Shown piece after piece: positions 35,206-47,081 of a DNA stretch of 64,000 nucleotides. The first letter of the stretch is position 1. Each line of letters begins with the position of its first letter. Under the pieces are notes generated by a model. The model did not search any database and was not told where the DNA came from. It was given only the letters and a program-made list of their open reading frames with translations. The translations under genes were made by a program, and so were the position numbers. Source of the DNA: Stenotrophomonas maltophilia (GTDB taxonomy: Bacteria > Pseudomonadota > Gammaproteobacteria > Xanthomonadales > Xanthomonadaceae); NCBI RefSeq assembly GCF_004920835.1, contig NZ_QFHO01000011.1, positions 62,001 to 126,000 on the forward strand, read 5' to 3'.

Positions 35206-36615
35206 ATGAAGCGCCTGCGCCACTTCATGTCCTCGATGGTCGGGCGCTTGTTCGTGATCCTGCTGCTGGGCATGAGCGTGGCCGCGATCGGCGCGACCAT
35301 GCTGGCCACGTCCAAGCGCCAGCAGGAATTCGAGCGGCAGAACCTGAACCGCATCGCCGACCGCCTGCAGGGCTACGTCAACCTGCTCGATGGCAACCCC
35401 GAACTGCGCGAGCGCCTGCTCGAGATTGGCGGGCCGAGCGTGCGTGCGCTGCAACCGGGTGCACGCCTGGGGCGGGCCGATACCGCGTTGATGGAAGTGC
35501 TGGATGACCGGCCGGGCCCGGTGTCGCGTGCACACGTGCACTTCGCCTCGTTCCGCTCCTGCATTCCCAAGCTGCAGGACCTGTTGCCGCCACCACCGCC
35601 CGGGCACCGCAAGCGTCCGCGCGAGCGTGATCCGGCGTTCATCCCGCCCAAGTGCCGCGCGGTGGACGTGACCCTCAACGACGGCACGCTGCTGAAGCTG
35701 GCGCTGGATTCGCCGGCGGTGGCGCACAACGGCATTCTCGCCGTCGACCCGTGGTTCCTGACCCTGCTGGTGCTGGCGATTGCCGTACTGGCGTACATCG
35801 TCGCGCGCATGGCCAGCGCACCGCTGCAGGAACTGGCGGCGGCGGCCGAAGATCTTGGCGACGACCTGCAGCGCGATCCGCTGCCCCTGCGCGGTCCGCG
35901 TGAAGTGCAGCGCGCTGCCGAGGCCTTCAATGCAATGCAGCACCGCCTGCAGCGGCACCTGGCCGAACGCACGCAGATGCTGGCGGCGATCACCCATGAC
36001 CTGCAGACGCCTCTGACCCGGCTGCGCCTGCGCCTGGAGAACGTCAGCGACGAGACCCTGCGCGAACGCCTGATTGGCGATCTGGCAGCGATGCAGGCAC
36101 TGGTGCGCGAAGGCCTGGAGCTGGCCCGCAGCGCTGAGAGTGCCGAGCAGCGCGCCGCGCTGGACCTGGATTCGCTGCTGGAAAGCATCGTCGAAGACAC
36201 GGCCGAGGGCGGTGGCGATGTGGTCTTCGAAGGCGGCAGCGGGGCGGTGCTGATGCTGCGTCCGCTGGCCATGCACCGCTTGTTCTCCAACCTGGTGGAC
36301 AACGCGGTGATGTATGCCTACCGGGTGCGGGTACGGGTCGAGCGCAGTGGTGGCGCCATCACCGTGGTGGTGGCCGATGATGGCCCCGGCCTGGCCGAAG
36401 ATCAGCTGGAGGCGGTATTCGACCCCTTCGTGCGGGTGGAGACCTCGCGTTCGCGCGAGACCGGCGGTGCCGGGCTGGGCCTGACCATCGCCCGCGCCTT
36501 GGCCGAAAAGGATGGTGCTCGCCTGTGGCTGCGCAACCGTGCCGAAGGTGGGCTGGAAGCGGTGGTGCAGTGGCCGGCCAGCGCGCAGGTGACGCCACCG
36601 GGGCGCGGCGGCTGA
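35206..36615 (+). CDS. Sensor histidine kinase partner of the macABC-linked regulator
   Basis: Encodes 469 residues. Two membrane helices (VGRLFVILLLGMSVAAIGATML ~12-33; FLTLLVLAIAVLAYIVARM ~185-203) flank a ~150-residue periplasmic sensor domain. That domain holds a Pro-rich stretch (LLPPPPPGHRKRPRE) between two cysteines (FRSCIPK and PPKCRAVD) that could form a disulfide. HAMP-like linker (APLQELAAAAEDLG), H box MLAAITHDLQTPLTRLRLRLE, N box HRLFSNLVDNAVMYA, G1 DDGPGLAED and G2 GGAGLGLTIARALAE are all present. An envelope sensor with oxidative or cationic-peptide inputs is conceivable but unproven. Confidence 0.92.
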   Translation: MKRLRHFMSSMVGRLFVILLLGMSVAAIGATMLATSKRQQEFERQNLNRIADRLQGYVNLLDGNPELRERLLEIGGPSVRALQPGARLGRADTALMEVLDDRPGPVSRAHVHFASFRSCIPKLQDLLPPPPPGHRKRPRERDPAFIPPKCRAVDVTLNDGTLLKLALDSPAVAHNGILAVDPWFLTLLVLAIAVLAYIVARMASAPLQELAAAAEDLGDDLQRDPLPLRGPREVQRAAEAFNAMQHRLQRHLAERTQMLAAITHDLQTPLTRLRLRLENVSDETLRERLIGDLAAMQALVREGLELARSAESAEQRAALDLDSLLESIVEDTAEGGGDVVFEGGSGAVLMLRPLAMHRLFSNLVDNAVMYAYRVRVRVERSGGAITVVVADDGPGLAEDQLEAVFDPFVRVETSRSRETGGAGLGLTIARALAEKDGARLWLRNRAEGGLEAVVQWPASAQVTPPGRGG

Positions 36616-36691
36616 CTATCGCCGTCCCCGAGCGGTGACGCCGGGGGCGGGGTTTCGCCTATCATCTGCGTACTTCCCCAGTTCCTCTTCA

Positions 36692-36793
36692 ATGAGCCAG
36701 CCCGTACCCGCCGGCATGCCGTACCGCGTTGCCCGGCCGTTCCCGCACGCTGCCAGGCCTGGCAGCCGCACCTGGCCACCGCCGCTGCGCTGA
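36692..36793 (+). CDS. Possible 33-codon upstream ORF coupled to the diguanylate cyclase gene
   Basis: ATG 36692 to TGA 36791-36793, encoding MSQPVPAGMPYRVARPFPHA... (33 aa, Pro/Arg-rich). The stop overlaps the ATG of the large gene (TGATG). A TATCAT box lies ~27 bp upstream. It may be a translated leader that couples expression, or an accident of GC-rich sequence. Confidence 0.25.
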   Translation: MSQPVPAGMPYRVARPFPHAARPGSRTWPPPLR

Positions 36794-39700
36794 TGGGCGG
36801 ACAGGGGGACAACGAGCGCTGGGTGGAGCGCTGTGGCACGGGATTCGGTCGGGCATTGCGGCAGGGCCTGCTGTGTCTGCTGCTGATGCTGTCCCTGCCG
36901 GCGGTGGCGCAGGAGGGCGCACCGCCGCTGCGCGACTACGCCATCGATGTATGGACCTCGCGCAACGGCTTGCCTCACAACTCGCTCCGGGACATCGCGC
37001 AGACCCCTGAAGGCCACCTGTGGTTTGCCACCTGGGAAGGCCTGGTGCGTTACAACGGCCTGGATTTCACCGTGTTCGACCGCAGTACCCGACCGGGACT
37101 GCGCGACAACGGCATCGGCGCGCTGCTGGTCGACCGCCAGGGCGGATTGTGGATCAGTGATTCACGCGGCAACGTCAGCCATCGCGGCAGCGACGGCCAG
37201 TGGCGGGTCTGGGAGCATCAGGCCGGTACCCCGCAGGTGCTGATCCAGTCCATGCAGATGGACAGCCAGGGGCGGCTGTGGCTGCTGTACGAGGGCAAGG
37301 GCATCGGCTACCTGGCCGCGGACAAGGGCATTGTCTATCAGGCGCCGGCGGCTGACCTGCCGTTGGCGATGAGCTTCACCAAGCTGGTGGTCGACGCACA
37401 GGACCGGGTCTGGATCGGCACACTCGACGGGCTGGTGCTGCGCGACAACGATGGTGTGCTCAAGCGTGCGCCGGCGGCCTGGGGACTGGGCGCGGGCAGT
37501 GGCCTGTCATGGCCATACCGGGCGCCGGACGGCGCGTTGTGGATCGTCGCCGGCGAGCGCCTGTACCGCGTGGAGGACGATCAACTGGTGCTGGTGCATC
37601 GCCTGCCGGGCCAGTTGCATCTGACCTCGATGCTGCAGGACCGCCATGGCGACCTGTGGCTGGGCACCGAGAACCAGGGGCTGCTGCGCATCTCCTCACA
37701 TGGCCTGGAGCGGTTGCCGGCTGGCCTGAACCTGCCGGGCGGACGCGTGGTCAGCCTGCGCGAGGATGCCGAGGGCAGCATCTGGGTGGGTGCCAACGGC
37801 GGCTTGTACCGCCTGCGCGAAACGCTGTTCAGCAGCTACACCGAGCGCGACGGGCTCAGTGGCGACTACGTGCGCACTGTGTTCGAGGATCGCGACCGCC
37901 AGCTGTGGGTGGGCAGTGCCAGCGGCCTGGACCTGCAGGCGGCGGACGGTCGCTTTCGCGCGGTGCCGCTGCACAACCGCGGTGGCAAGGCACCGTCGGT
38001 ATTGAGCCTGGCGCAGGGCCCGGACGGTGATCTGTGGGTCGGCACCTTCGGCGATGGCGTCTACCGGCTGGGCCGCGATGGTCGCCTGCGCCACACCTAC
38101 GCAGCGGCCGACGGCATGCCTGGCGGCAACATCCGTGCGATCAGCGTCGACCCGCAGGGCGTGGTCTGGGCCGGCACGCAGAAGGGGGGGGTACGCATCG
38201 ACGGCGACCGCGTGCAGGTATCGAGCGTGCCGGGCATGCCCAGCGGCCTGATCACCGCGCTCGAGCATGACCACCAGGGCAATCTGTGGATCGGCACCAT
38301 CGAAGGCATCCGCGTGCTGCGCGGCGATCGCGTGCAGTCGATCGACCTTGCACCGTTGGGCGGTGGCCGCAGCGTGTTCGGTTTCCACCAGCTGGGCGAT
38401 GCGATGTGGATCAGCAGCGACCGCGGCCTGTACCGCTGGCAGCACGGAACGCTGGCGCGGGTCGGGCTGGAGCAGGGCATGCCGGTGGACGCGGTGTTCC
38501 AGCTGGTGCCGGACCGCCTGGGCAACGTCTGGATCAGCAGCAACCGCGGCGTGCTGCGCACCGACATGGCCACGCTCAATGCGGTTGCCGACGGGCGCGC
38601 GCCGCGGGTGGTGGTGGAGCGCTACAACGAGATCGATGGCATGGCCAACGCGCAGGCCAACGGCAGCTCCAGCCCATCGGCGATCCTGCGCCAGGACGGC
38701 ACGTTCTGGGTGGTCACCGCTGGTGGCCTGAGTACGGTGGATCCGCAGCGCCTGCAGCGTTTCCGCGAACGCCCCTCGCCACCGGCAGCGATCGAAAGCG
38801 TGCAGGTGGATGGCGCGCCGGTGCACTGGGAAGGCCCCGAGCGCAACTACATCCCCGGCGGGCGCCGGCTGGCGGTGAGCTATGTCGGCCTGAGCTACCT
38901 CATGTCCGATCGCATCCGCTACCGCACCCGGCTGGACGGACTGGATGCCGGCTGGGTCGAGCGCGGCCCGCAGCGCAGTGTCGAATTCGTTGGCCTGCCG
39001 CCGGGTGATTACACCCTGCACGTTGCGGCGGCGCATCCAGGCGGCAGCTGGGCGCAGCAGGAAGCAGTGTGGAGCTTCACCGTGGAGCCGTTCTGGTGGC
39101 AGCGACGCAGCGTGCAGGCGCTGGGAGGCCTGCTGCTGCTGGCCGCGCTGGTGGCGTTGTACCGGTTGCTGCTGCAGCAGCTGAAGGCCAGCAACCTGCG
39201 CCTGGCGCGGCGTGTGGACGAGGCCACTTTCGACCTGCAGGCCAAGACCGTGCACCTGCAGGCGCTGAACCAAGAAAAGACCGAATTGGCCGAACGGTTG
39301 GCGCGGCAGGCCGAGGCCTTCGAGCGCCAGGCGCGCGAAGACGCGCTGACCGGCCTGGCCAACCGTCGTGCCTTTGATGAAACCCTGGCGCGCGATTTCG
39401 CCCGCTCGCAGCGCAGTGGCCATCCGCTGTGCCTGGTGGTGCTCGACATCGACCACTTCAAGGACGTCAACGACCGCCACAGCCACAGCATCGGCGATGC
39501 TGTGCTAGTGCAGGTGGCAACGGTGATCGCCGCCGCCTGCCGTGACTCGGACCTGCCGGCGCGAACCGGCGGCGAAGAATTCGCGCTGCTGCTCAACGAC
39601 ACCCGCCTGGAAGAAGCCGCACAGCTGTGCGCACGCCTGCGCGGCCTGTTCCACGACCATTCCGACTGGGCTGGCGTGGACGGCCTGCGCGTGACCTTCA

Positions 39701-39819
39701 GCGCAGGCCTGGTGGAGCTGGATGCCGACGACCGCACCCCGGCGCTGCTGTACCAGCGCGCCGACCGCGCGTTGTACCGTGCGAAGAGTGACGGCCGGGA
39801 TCGCACGAGCATCGGTTGA
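36793..39819 (+). CDS. Membrane-bound diguanylate cyclase with two-component-type beta-propeller sensor
   Basis: Encodes 1008 residues. Signal peptide (ALRQGLLCLLLMLSLPAVAQEG) followed by ~14 repeats of the Reg_prop type (e.g. GLPHNSLRDIAQTPEGHLWFATWEGLVRYNG; GDLWLGTENQGLLRI; GNLWIGTIEGIRVLRGD), which form two seven-bladed periplasmic propellers. Then a Y_Y_Y domain (YVGLSYLMSDRIRYRTRLDGLDAGWVERGPQRSVEFVGLPPGDYTL), one membrane helix (~776-795), a coiled coil, and a GGDEF domain (DALTGLANRRAFDETL ... LPARTGGEEFALLLND). The active GGEEF and the upstream I-site RDSD (RxxD) are both present, so it should make cyclic-di-GMP with product inhibition. The layout is that of hybrid propeller sensors with the kinase replaced by a cyclase. 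The ligand is unknown. Confidence 0.93.
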   Translation: MGGQGDNERWVERCGTGFGRALRQGLLCLLLMLSLPAVAQEGAPPLRDYAIDVWTSRNGLPHNSLRDIAQTPEGHLWFATWEGLVRYNGLDFTVFDRSTRPGLRDNGIGALLVDRQGGLWISDSRGNVSHRGSDGQWRVWEHQAGTPQVLIQSMQMDSQGRLWLLYEGKGIGYLAADKGIVYQAPAADLPLAMSFTKLVVDAQDRVWIGTLDGLVLRDNDGVLKRAPAAWGLGAGSGLSWPYRAPDGALWIVAGERLYRVEDDQLVLVHRLPGQLHLTSMLQDRHGDLWLGTENQGLLRISSHGLERLPAGLNLPGGRVVSLREDAEGSIWVGANGGLYRLRETLFSSYTERDGLSGDYVRTVFEDRDRQLWVGSASGLDLQAADGRFRAVPLHNRGGKAPSVLSLAQGPDGDLWVGTFGDGVYRLGRDGRLRHTYAAADGMPGGNIRAISVDPQGVVWAGTQKGGVRIDGDRVQVSSVPGMPSGLITALEHDHQGNLWIGTIEGIRVLRGDRVQSIDLAPLGGGRSVFGFHQLGDAMWISSDRGLYRWQHGTLARVGLEQGMPVDAVFQLVPDRLGNVWISSNRGVLRTDMATLNAVADGRAPRVVVERYNEIDGMANAQANGSSSPSAILRQDGTFWVVTAGGLSTVDPQRLQRFRERPSPPAAIESVQVDGAPVHWEGPERNYIPGGRRLAVSYVGLSYLMSDRIRYRTRLDGLDAGWVERGPQRSVEFVGLPPGDYTLHVAAAHPGGSWAQQEAVWSFTVEPFWWQRRSVQALGGLLLLAALVALYRLLLQQLKASNLRLARRVDEATFDLQAKTVHLQALNQEKTELAERLARQAEAFERQAREDALTGLANRRAFDETLARDFARSQRSGHPLCLVVLDIDHFKDVNDRHSHSIGDAVLVQVATVIAAACRDSDLPARTGGEEFALLLNDTRLEEAAQLCARLRGLFHDHSDWAGVDGLRVTFSAGLVELDADDRTPALLYQRADRALYRAKSDGRDRTSIG

Positions 39820-39832
39820 TCCAATGCAAAGC

Positions 39833-39855
39833 ATCCACGCATGGCGTGGATCTAC
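39833..39855. repeat. SMAG palindrome (ATCCACGC type)
   Basis: ATCCACGC ATG GCGTGGAT followed by CTAC, right after the cyclase gene. The same stem is present at ~29549. Confidence 0.75.
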
Positions 39856-39953
39856 TGGCATTGCCGTACCAACAGTCGGCACCCATCGAGCGCAGCGACC
39901 CGCTGTTGCTCCCGCTTTTCTGATCTTCCCGTGGCGCCCGGGAAACTGTCAAA

Positions 39954-40057
39954 GGCCGGGCAGGGTGGGTTCGCGGGGGTATCCGCGCCATGGATGGCGC
40001 GGCTAAGCCCCCAAGGATGGGTTTACGGCGTCCCCCGCGAATCCATCCTGCCCGGCC
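39954..40057. repeat. Three-stem structured repeat element, copy 1
   Basis: Outer arms of 26 bases (39954-39979 and 40032-40057) pair completely, with two G-U pairs. Inside are hairpin 1 (CCGCGCCAT GG ATGGCGCGG, 39983-40002) and hairpin 2 (AAGCCC, 8-base loop, GGGTTT, 40005-40024), then the conserved TACGGCGTCC. A second copy lies at 56275-56376 with different arm sequences but the same pairing. No reading frame is conserved. Confidence 0.85.
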
Positions 40058-40104
40058 TCACCCGCAATGCCGATTCGCCACGAGGGGCTCCGCCGTTGGC
40101 TGCT

Positions 40105-40764
<660 letters not shown>

Positions 40765-40825
40765 CTAGCAGAGCGACCCTGAGCGCCCGGCTGGCCCGTG
40801 GTGCACGGGATGCCTGGGTGGGGGT

Positions 40826-40928
40826 GTGTCGACCCAGGTCGACACCTACCGGTGCACCACACGCTCGGGATCCCGGTAGGTGCCAACCTTGGTTGGCGCA
40901 CGGTGCGCCGACCAGGGTTGGCGATTAC
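40826..40928. repeat. Cluster of three SMAG palindromes
   Basis: GTGTCGACC CA GGTCGACAC with CTAC (40826-40849), GTAGGTGCCAACC TT GGTTGGCGC (40876-40899) and GTGCGCCGACC...GGTTGGCG with TTAC (40903-40928). The last unit supplies the stop codon of the DoxX gene. Confidence 0.8.
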
Positions 40929-41446
40929 CGGACTGCGGGCCGCGCCGTCGTGGCCGAGGGAGACCACCGCGCCAACCACGCATCCACGCTCAGCCTGCCG
41001 GCACCGGTGAAGATCAGCGGCAGCAGCATGGCCATGAACAGCACCGGCAGCTTGAAGTTGCCGAAGCCCTGGTCGCTGATCGCATAGCCCATGGCGAGGT
41101 CGGCCAGCGAGCTCCATTCCATCGGCCAGTGCACCGCATAGGTGGCCACCACGGTCAGCACCAGCAGGCTGGCGGCAGCGAAACGGGTGCCGAACCCGAA
41201 CAGCAGGCAGGCCGCGCCGATCAGTTCGAACCAGGTCGCCAGCTGCCAGTTCAGCGCGGCCGGCAGCTGGTCGAACGGGAACGGGAAGGCGTCCTGCAGG
41301 TCGGCGAACCAGTTCTGGCCGTGCAGTTTCTCGCGGCCGGATTCGAAGTATTCCCAAGCCAGCAGCAGGCGCAGGCCGAGCGGGGCCAGCCAGGGGGCGA
41401 GACGGTCCAGCTGGCCGCGCGCGGCGGCCAGGGTCGGAAGGTTCAT
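40925..41446 (-). CDS. DoxX-family membrane protein of the EGKCG-peptide operon
   Basis: Encodes 173 residues. Four hydrophobic helices: [24 protein letters not shown] (DoxX signature with a conserved charged stretch), [35 protein letters not shown] and [16 protein letters not shown]. DoxX proteins recur as the last gene of HvfABCD/bufferin-type operons, and here the gene follows the partner-protein gene by 22 bp on the same strand with a GGAG ribosome site. The role is probably in the membrane, perhaps redox support of the peptide pathway, but unproven. The TAA stop (40925-40927) lies inside a SMAG element. Confidence 0.88.
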   Translation of the reverse strand: MNLPTLAAARGQLDRLAPWLAPLGLRLLLAWEYFESGREKLHGQNWFADLQDAFPFPFDQLPAALNWQLATWFELIGAACLLFGFGTRFAAASLLVLTVVATYAVHWPMEWSSLADLAMGYAISDQGFGNFKLPVLFMAMLLPLIFTGAGRLSVDAWLARWSPSATTARPAVR

Positions 41447-41468
41447 CAGGGTCTCCGTGGGAGGGGCG

Positions 41469-43438
<1,970 letters not shown>

Positions 43439-43632
43439 CGGTGGTGCTCCTGGGTGGTGTGGGCGGATGCCCGGGTAGCCGGCAGGGATGCCGGTGGAAG
43501 CGATGGTGCAGCGATCCTACTCAACGAATCCTCGCCAAGAACTCAAATTTTCGTGAGGTTTGTTACAGAAGGGGAGACCAGCGGCCCGGTAGGCCACGCC
43601 ATGCTGGGATGAACCGCCGGAACGCCCAAAAC

Positions 43633-43662
43633 AAAAAGGCCGCTGTCAGCAGGACAGCGGCC
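43633..43662 (-). terminator. Terminator after phoU
   Basis: On the minus strand GGCCGCTGTC, loop, GACAGCGGCC and then T5 (43633-43637). It is the end of the pst-phoU transcript. Confidence 0.88.
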
Positions 43663-43696
43663 ACCTTGGAGTCAACTCCGGTGTTGCAGTGCAGTA

Positions 43697-44410
43697 TCAG
43701 ATCTGGCCGGTGCTGGACGTCTCGTCGCGCTTTTCACGCGGCGGCAGCGGCTGCTCGCCATGCACCAGGAACCACACGTTCTCGGCGATGTTGGTGGCAT
43801 GGTCGCCCACGCGCTCCAGGTTCTTGGCCATGAACAACAGATGGGTGCACGGGGTGATGTTGCGCGGGTCTTCCATCATGTAGGTCAGCAGCTCGCGGAA
43901 CAGCGCGGTGTACTGCGCGTCCAGGCGGGCGTCGTCCTCGCGCAGTTCCAGCGCGGCGTCGGCGTCATTGTCGCGGTAGGCGGCAATGGCACGGCGGACC
44001 TGCTGCGCGGCCAGGCGGCCCAGCGCACGCAGGCCCTGGATCTGCGGCAGCGGCGGCACCTTGCCCAGCGCGATCGAGCGCTTGGCGACGTTGGCAGCGT
44101 AGTCACCGATGCGCTCGATGTCGGCCGGAATGCGCAGGCCGGCGAGGATCTCGCGCAGGTCGCGCGCCATCGGGCCACGCAGCGCCAGGCGCATCACATC
44201 GTGGCTGATCTGCTGCTCCAGGGCATCGATCGCTTCGTCGTTGGCGATGATGCGATGGGCAGCGTTCTCGTCGCGCTTCTCGATCACGTCCATCGCCGCT
44301 TCCAGCTGGGCGACGGCCATCTCGCCCATGCGCACGATTTCGGCCACCAGGCGCTGCTGCTCTTCGTCGTAGCTCTTGACGATGTGGTCGTTGGGAAGAT
44401 TCATGTTCAT
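43697..44410 (-). CDS. phoU: Phosphate regulon regulator PhoU
   Basis: 237 residues (ATG 44410 or 44404). Two repeats of three-helix PhoU domains with metal-binding E/DxxxD motifs (AIDALEQQISHDVMRLALRGPMARDLREILAGLRIPADIERIGDYAANVAKRSI and DARLDAQYTALFRELLTYMMEDPRNITPCTHLLFMAKNLERVGDHATNIAENVWFLVHG). Mediates repression of the Pho response when phosphate is plentiful by linking PstSCAB to PhoR. It is the last gene of the pst operon; it is separated from pstB by 70 bp that hold a tandem SMAG pair. Confidence 0.96.
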   Translation of the reverse strand: MNMNLPNDHIVKSYDEEQQRLVAEIVRMGEMAVAQLEAAMDVIEKRDENAAHRIIANDEAIDALEQQISHDVMRLALRGPMARDLREILAGLRIPADIERIGDYAANVAKRSIALGKVPPLPQIQGLRALGRLAAQQVRRAIAAYRDNDADAALELREDDARLDAQYTALFRELLTYMMEDPRNITPCTHLLFMAKNLERVGDHATNIAENVWFLVHGEQPLPPREKRDETSSTGQI

Positions 44411-44415
44411 TCCAC

Positions 44416-44481
44416 TCTGTAGAGTCGAGCCTTGCTCGACTGACGTTGTCTGTAGAGTCGAGCCATGCTCGACTGACGTTT
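44416..44481. repeat. Tandem 33-bp SMAG direct repeat inside the pst operon
   Basis: Two copies (44416-44448 and 44449-44481) of TCTGTAGAGTCGAGCC-N-TGCTCGACTGACGTT, differing at only two bases (T/A in the loop and the last base). Each folds into GTCGAGC...GCTCGAC. They lie between pstB and phoU. Confidence 0.85.
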
Positions 44482-45338
44482 CAGCCGAAGCGACCGGTGA
44501 TGTAATCCTCGGTCTGCCGCTGCGACGGCTGCGAGAAGATCACTTCGGTGCGGTCGTGCTCGATCAGGTCGCCCAGGTACATGAAGGCCGTGTAGTCGGA
44601 CACGCGCGCGGCCTGCTGCATGTTGTGGGTGACGATGACGATGGTGTACTCGTGCTTGAGTTCTTCCACCAGCTGCTCGATGCGGCTGGTGGAGATCGGG
44701 TCCAGCGCCGAGGTCGGCTCGTCCAGCAGCAGCACCGACGGGCGCAGGGCCACCGCACGGGCGATGCACAGACGCTGCTGCTGGCCACCGGACAGGCCCA
44801 GTGCGCTCTGCCCCAGCTTGTCCTTCACTTCGTCCCACAGCGCGCCCTGGCGCAGCGCCTGCTCGACGCGGTCGGCCATGTCGGCCTTGCTCAGTTTCTC
44901 GTGGTGGCGGATGCCGTAGGCCACGTTCTCGAAGATGGTCATCGGGAACGGCACCGGCTTCTGGAACACCATGCCCACCTTGCTGCGCAGGCGGTTCATC
45001 GGGTACTTCGGCGACAGGATGTTCTCGCCGTCCAGCAGCACTTCACCACGCGCTTCCAGCTTCGGGTACAGCGCGTAGATGCGGTTGAAGATGCGCAGCA
45101 GGGTCGACTTGCCGCAGCCGGAGGGACCGATCAGCGCGGTCACGCGCTTTTCCGGAATCTCCAGGTTGATGCCCTTCAGGGCATGGAACTTGTCGTAGTA
45201 GAAGTCCAGTCCACGCGCAGCCAGCTTCACCGGCGACGGCGTGTGCAGGCTCTCGTGCGAGGACGGCACGGCGATGCGCTGCATCGGCACGGCGTTGGAA
45301 AGGTCGTTCATGGCGTTATCCACGGAAAGGTCAGTCAT
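44481..45338 (-). CDS. pstB: Phosphate ABC transporter ATPase
   Basis: 285 residues from ATG 45338, overlapping the pstA stop; ATGs at 45311 and 45284 are alternatives that would trim the weakly conserved N-terminus. Walker [26 protein letters not shown]-loop [20 protein letters not shown], signature [37 protein letters not shown], and switch His in [16 protein letters not shown], all as in PstB. Powers high-affinity phosphate import with PstA/C. The last residues ([10 protein letters not shown]) are the PstB hallmark end. Confidence 0.96.
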   Translation of the reverse strand: MTDLSVDNAMNDLSNAVPMQRIAVPSSHESLHTPSPVKLAARGLDFYYDKFHALKGINLEIPEKRVTALIGPSGCGKSTLLRIFNRIYALYPKLEARGEVLLDGENILSPKYPMNRLRSKVGMVFQKPVPFPMTIFENVAYGIRHHEKLSKADMADRVEQALRQGALWDEVKDKLGQSALGLSGGQQQRLCIARAVALRPSVLLLDEPTSALDPISTSRIEQLVEELKHEYTIVIVTHNMQQAARVSDYTAFMYLGDLIEHDRTEVIFSQPSQRQTEDYITGRFG

Positions 45339-46194
45339 GGGAGATACGGTTGCGCAGCAGGATGCCGCGGGCGGCAAGGCTGACCAGCAACACGAAGACA
45401 GTCAGCACCAGGGCACCGGCCCAGGCCAGCACCTGCCAGGATTCATACGGGCTGCCGGCGAACTGGTTCATCACCACCGGCACCGAGGCCATCGGCTGGA
45501 AGATGTTGTTGTTCCAGTACTGGTTGCCGAAGGCAGTGAACAGCAGCGGTGCGGTCTCGCCGGAGATGCGGGCGAGTGCCAGCAGGATGCCGGTGATGAT
45601 GCCGGCCGAGGCACTGCGGTACAGCACCTGCACGATCACCTTCCACTGCGGGATACCCAGCGACAGCGCCGCTTCACGCATCTGCGAGGGCACCAGGCGC
45701 AGCATCTCGTCGGTGGTGCGCACCACCACCGGCAGCACGATGAAGGCCAGCGACAGCGCACCGGCGAATGCCGAGAAGTTGCCGCCGGTCTGCATCACGT
45801 ACAGCGTGTAGACGAACAGGCCGAGTACGATCGACGGCGCCGACAGCAGGATGTCGTTGACGAAGCGGACCACGGTGCCGGCCTTGCGGGCGTTGCCGTA
45901 TTCGGCCAGCCAGGTGCCAGCCAGCACGCCCAGCGGGGTGCCGATGCCGATTGCCAGCGCACACATCACCGCGCTGCCGAAGAAGGCGTTGGCGAGACCG
46001 CCTTCCTGCATCGGCGGTGGCGTCATCTTGGTGAACAGATCCAGGTTGATGCCGGCCAGGCCCTTGGAGGCCAGGGTGAACAGGATCCAGCCCAGGAAGA
46101 ACAGGCCGAACAGGGCGGTGGCGCAGGACGCGGCAATGGCGATGACATTGCCGATGCGGCGGCGCAGGTACAGCGAATCAGCGGTGCTGGACAT
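45331..46194 (-). CDS. pstA: Phosphate ABC transporter permease PstA
   Basis: 287 residues, six membrane helices. The start (ATG 46194) overlaps the pstC stop (TGATG). EAA-type cytoplasmic loop [51 protein letters not shown] is typical of PstA. Forms the inner-membrane channel with PstC. Confidence 0.95.
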   Translation of the reverse strand: MSSTADSLYLRRRIGNVIAIAASCATALFGLFFLGWILFTLASKGLAGINLDLFTKMTPPPMQEGGLANAFFGSAVMCALAIGIGTPLGVLAGTWLAEYGNARKAGTVVRFVNDILLSAPSIVLGLFVYTLYVMQTGGNFSAFAGALSLAFIVLPVVVRTTDEMLRLVPSQMREAALSLGIPQWKVIVQVLYRSASAGIITGILLALARISGETAPLLFTAFGNQYWNNNIFQPMASVPVVMNQFAGSPYESWQVLAWAGALVLTVFVLLVSLAARGILLRNRISHD

Positions 46195-47081
46195 CAGTTG
46201 CCCTCCTTGCGGGACAGGCGCATCAGCATCAGGCGGGCGATGGCCAGCACCACGAAGGTGACGATGAAGAGGACGAAGCCGAGCAGCAGCAGGGCCGAGC
46301 GGTAGGTTTCAGTGGCTTCGCCGAAATCATTGGCGATCAGCGCGGCGATGGTGGTGCCCGGTTCCAGCAGCGACGGCGACAGGCGCACGCTGTTGCCGAT
46401 CACGAAGGCCACCGCCATGGTCTCGCCCAGGGCACGGCCGAGGCCGAGGAAGATGCCGCCGATCACCGCCGAGCGGGTGTAGGGCAGCACGATGTCCCAG
46501 CTCACTTCCCACTTGGTGGAACCCAGCGCATAGGCCGATTCCTTCAGGCGGGTCGGCACGGTCAGGAACACTTCGCGCATCACCGAGGAGATGAACGGAA
46601 TGACCATGATGGCCAGCACGAAACCGGCGGTGAGCATGCCGATGCCCAGCGGCGGGCCCTGGAACATGGGACCGATGATCGGCCATTCGCCCAGGGTCTC
46701 GTTGAGGAACGGAGTGACGTACTCGGTCATCACCGGCACCAGCACGAACAGGCCCCACATGCCGTAGATGATCGAGGGAATACCGGCCAGCAGTTCGATG
46801 GCGGTACCGACCGGGCCACGCAGCCAGCGCGGCGCGACTTCGGTGAGGAAGAAGGCGATGCCGAAGCTGACCGGCACGGCGATGACCATCGCGATGGCGG
46901 CGGTGACCAGGGTGCCGTAGATCGGTGCGAGGGCACCGAACTTGTTTTCGACCGGATTCCAGTCGGCGGAGAAGAAGAAGCTCAGGCCCTGCATCTGCAG
47001 GGCATGGCGGCCGCCCCACAGCATCGACAGCGCGGCGCAGGCCAGGGCGATGAGGACGAAGATGACGGTGCCGACCAGCAC
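46194..47081 (-). CDS. pstC: Phosphate ABC transporter permease PstC (start uncertain)
   Basis: 295 residues from GTG 47081 to the stop at 46194. Six helices, with the PstC-type loop LKESAYALGSTKWEVSWDIVLPYTRSAVIGGIFLGLGRALGETMAVAFVIGN. The conservative start leaves the first helix at the very N-terminus with no ribosome site. The same frame stays open further upstream and encodes a plausible cytosolic tail (PSTRDARDARNDKLFRW) before the GTG, but no ATG, GTG or TTG occurs in frame before the TGA near 47187. Either an unusual start codon is used or a frameshift separates the true ATG (47179 or so, in another frame) from the body. The helical core is intact, so the gene is probably functional. 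Confidence 0.88.
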   Translation of the reverse strand: MLVGTVIFVLIALACAALSMLWGGRHALQMQGLSFFFSADWNPVENKFGALAPIYGTLVTAAIAMVIAVPVSFGIAFFLTEVAPRWLRGPVGTAIELLAGIPSIIYGMWGLFVLVPVMTEYVTPFLNETLGEWPIIGPMFQGPPLGIGMLTAGFVLAIMVIPFISSVMREVFLTVPTRLKESAYALGSTKWEVSWDIVLPYTRSAVIGGIFLGLGRALGETMAVAFVIGNSVRLSPSLLEPGTTIAALIANDFGEATETYRSALLLLGFVLFIVTFVVLAIARLMLMRLSRKEGN

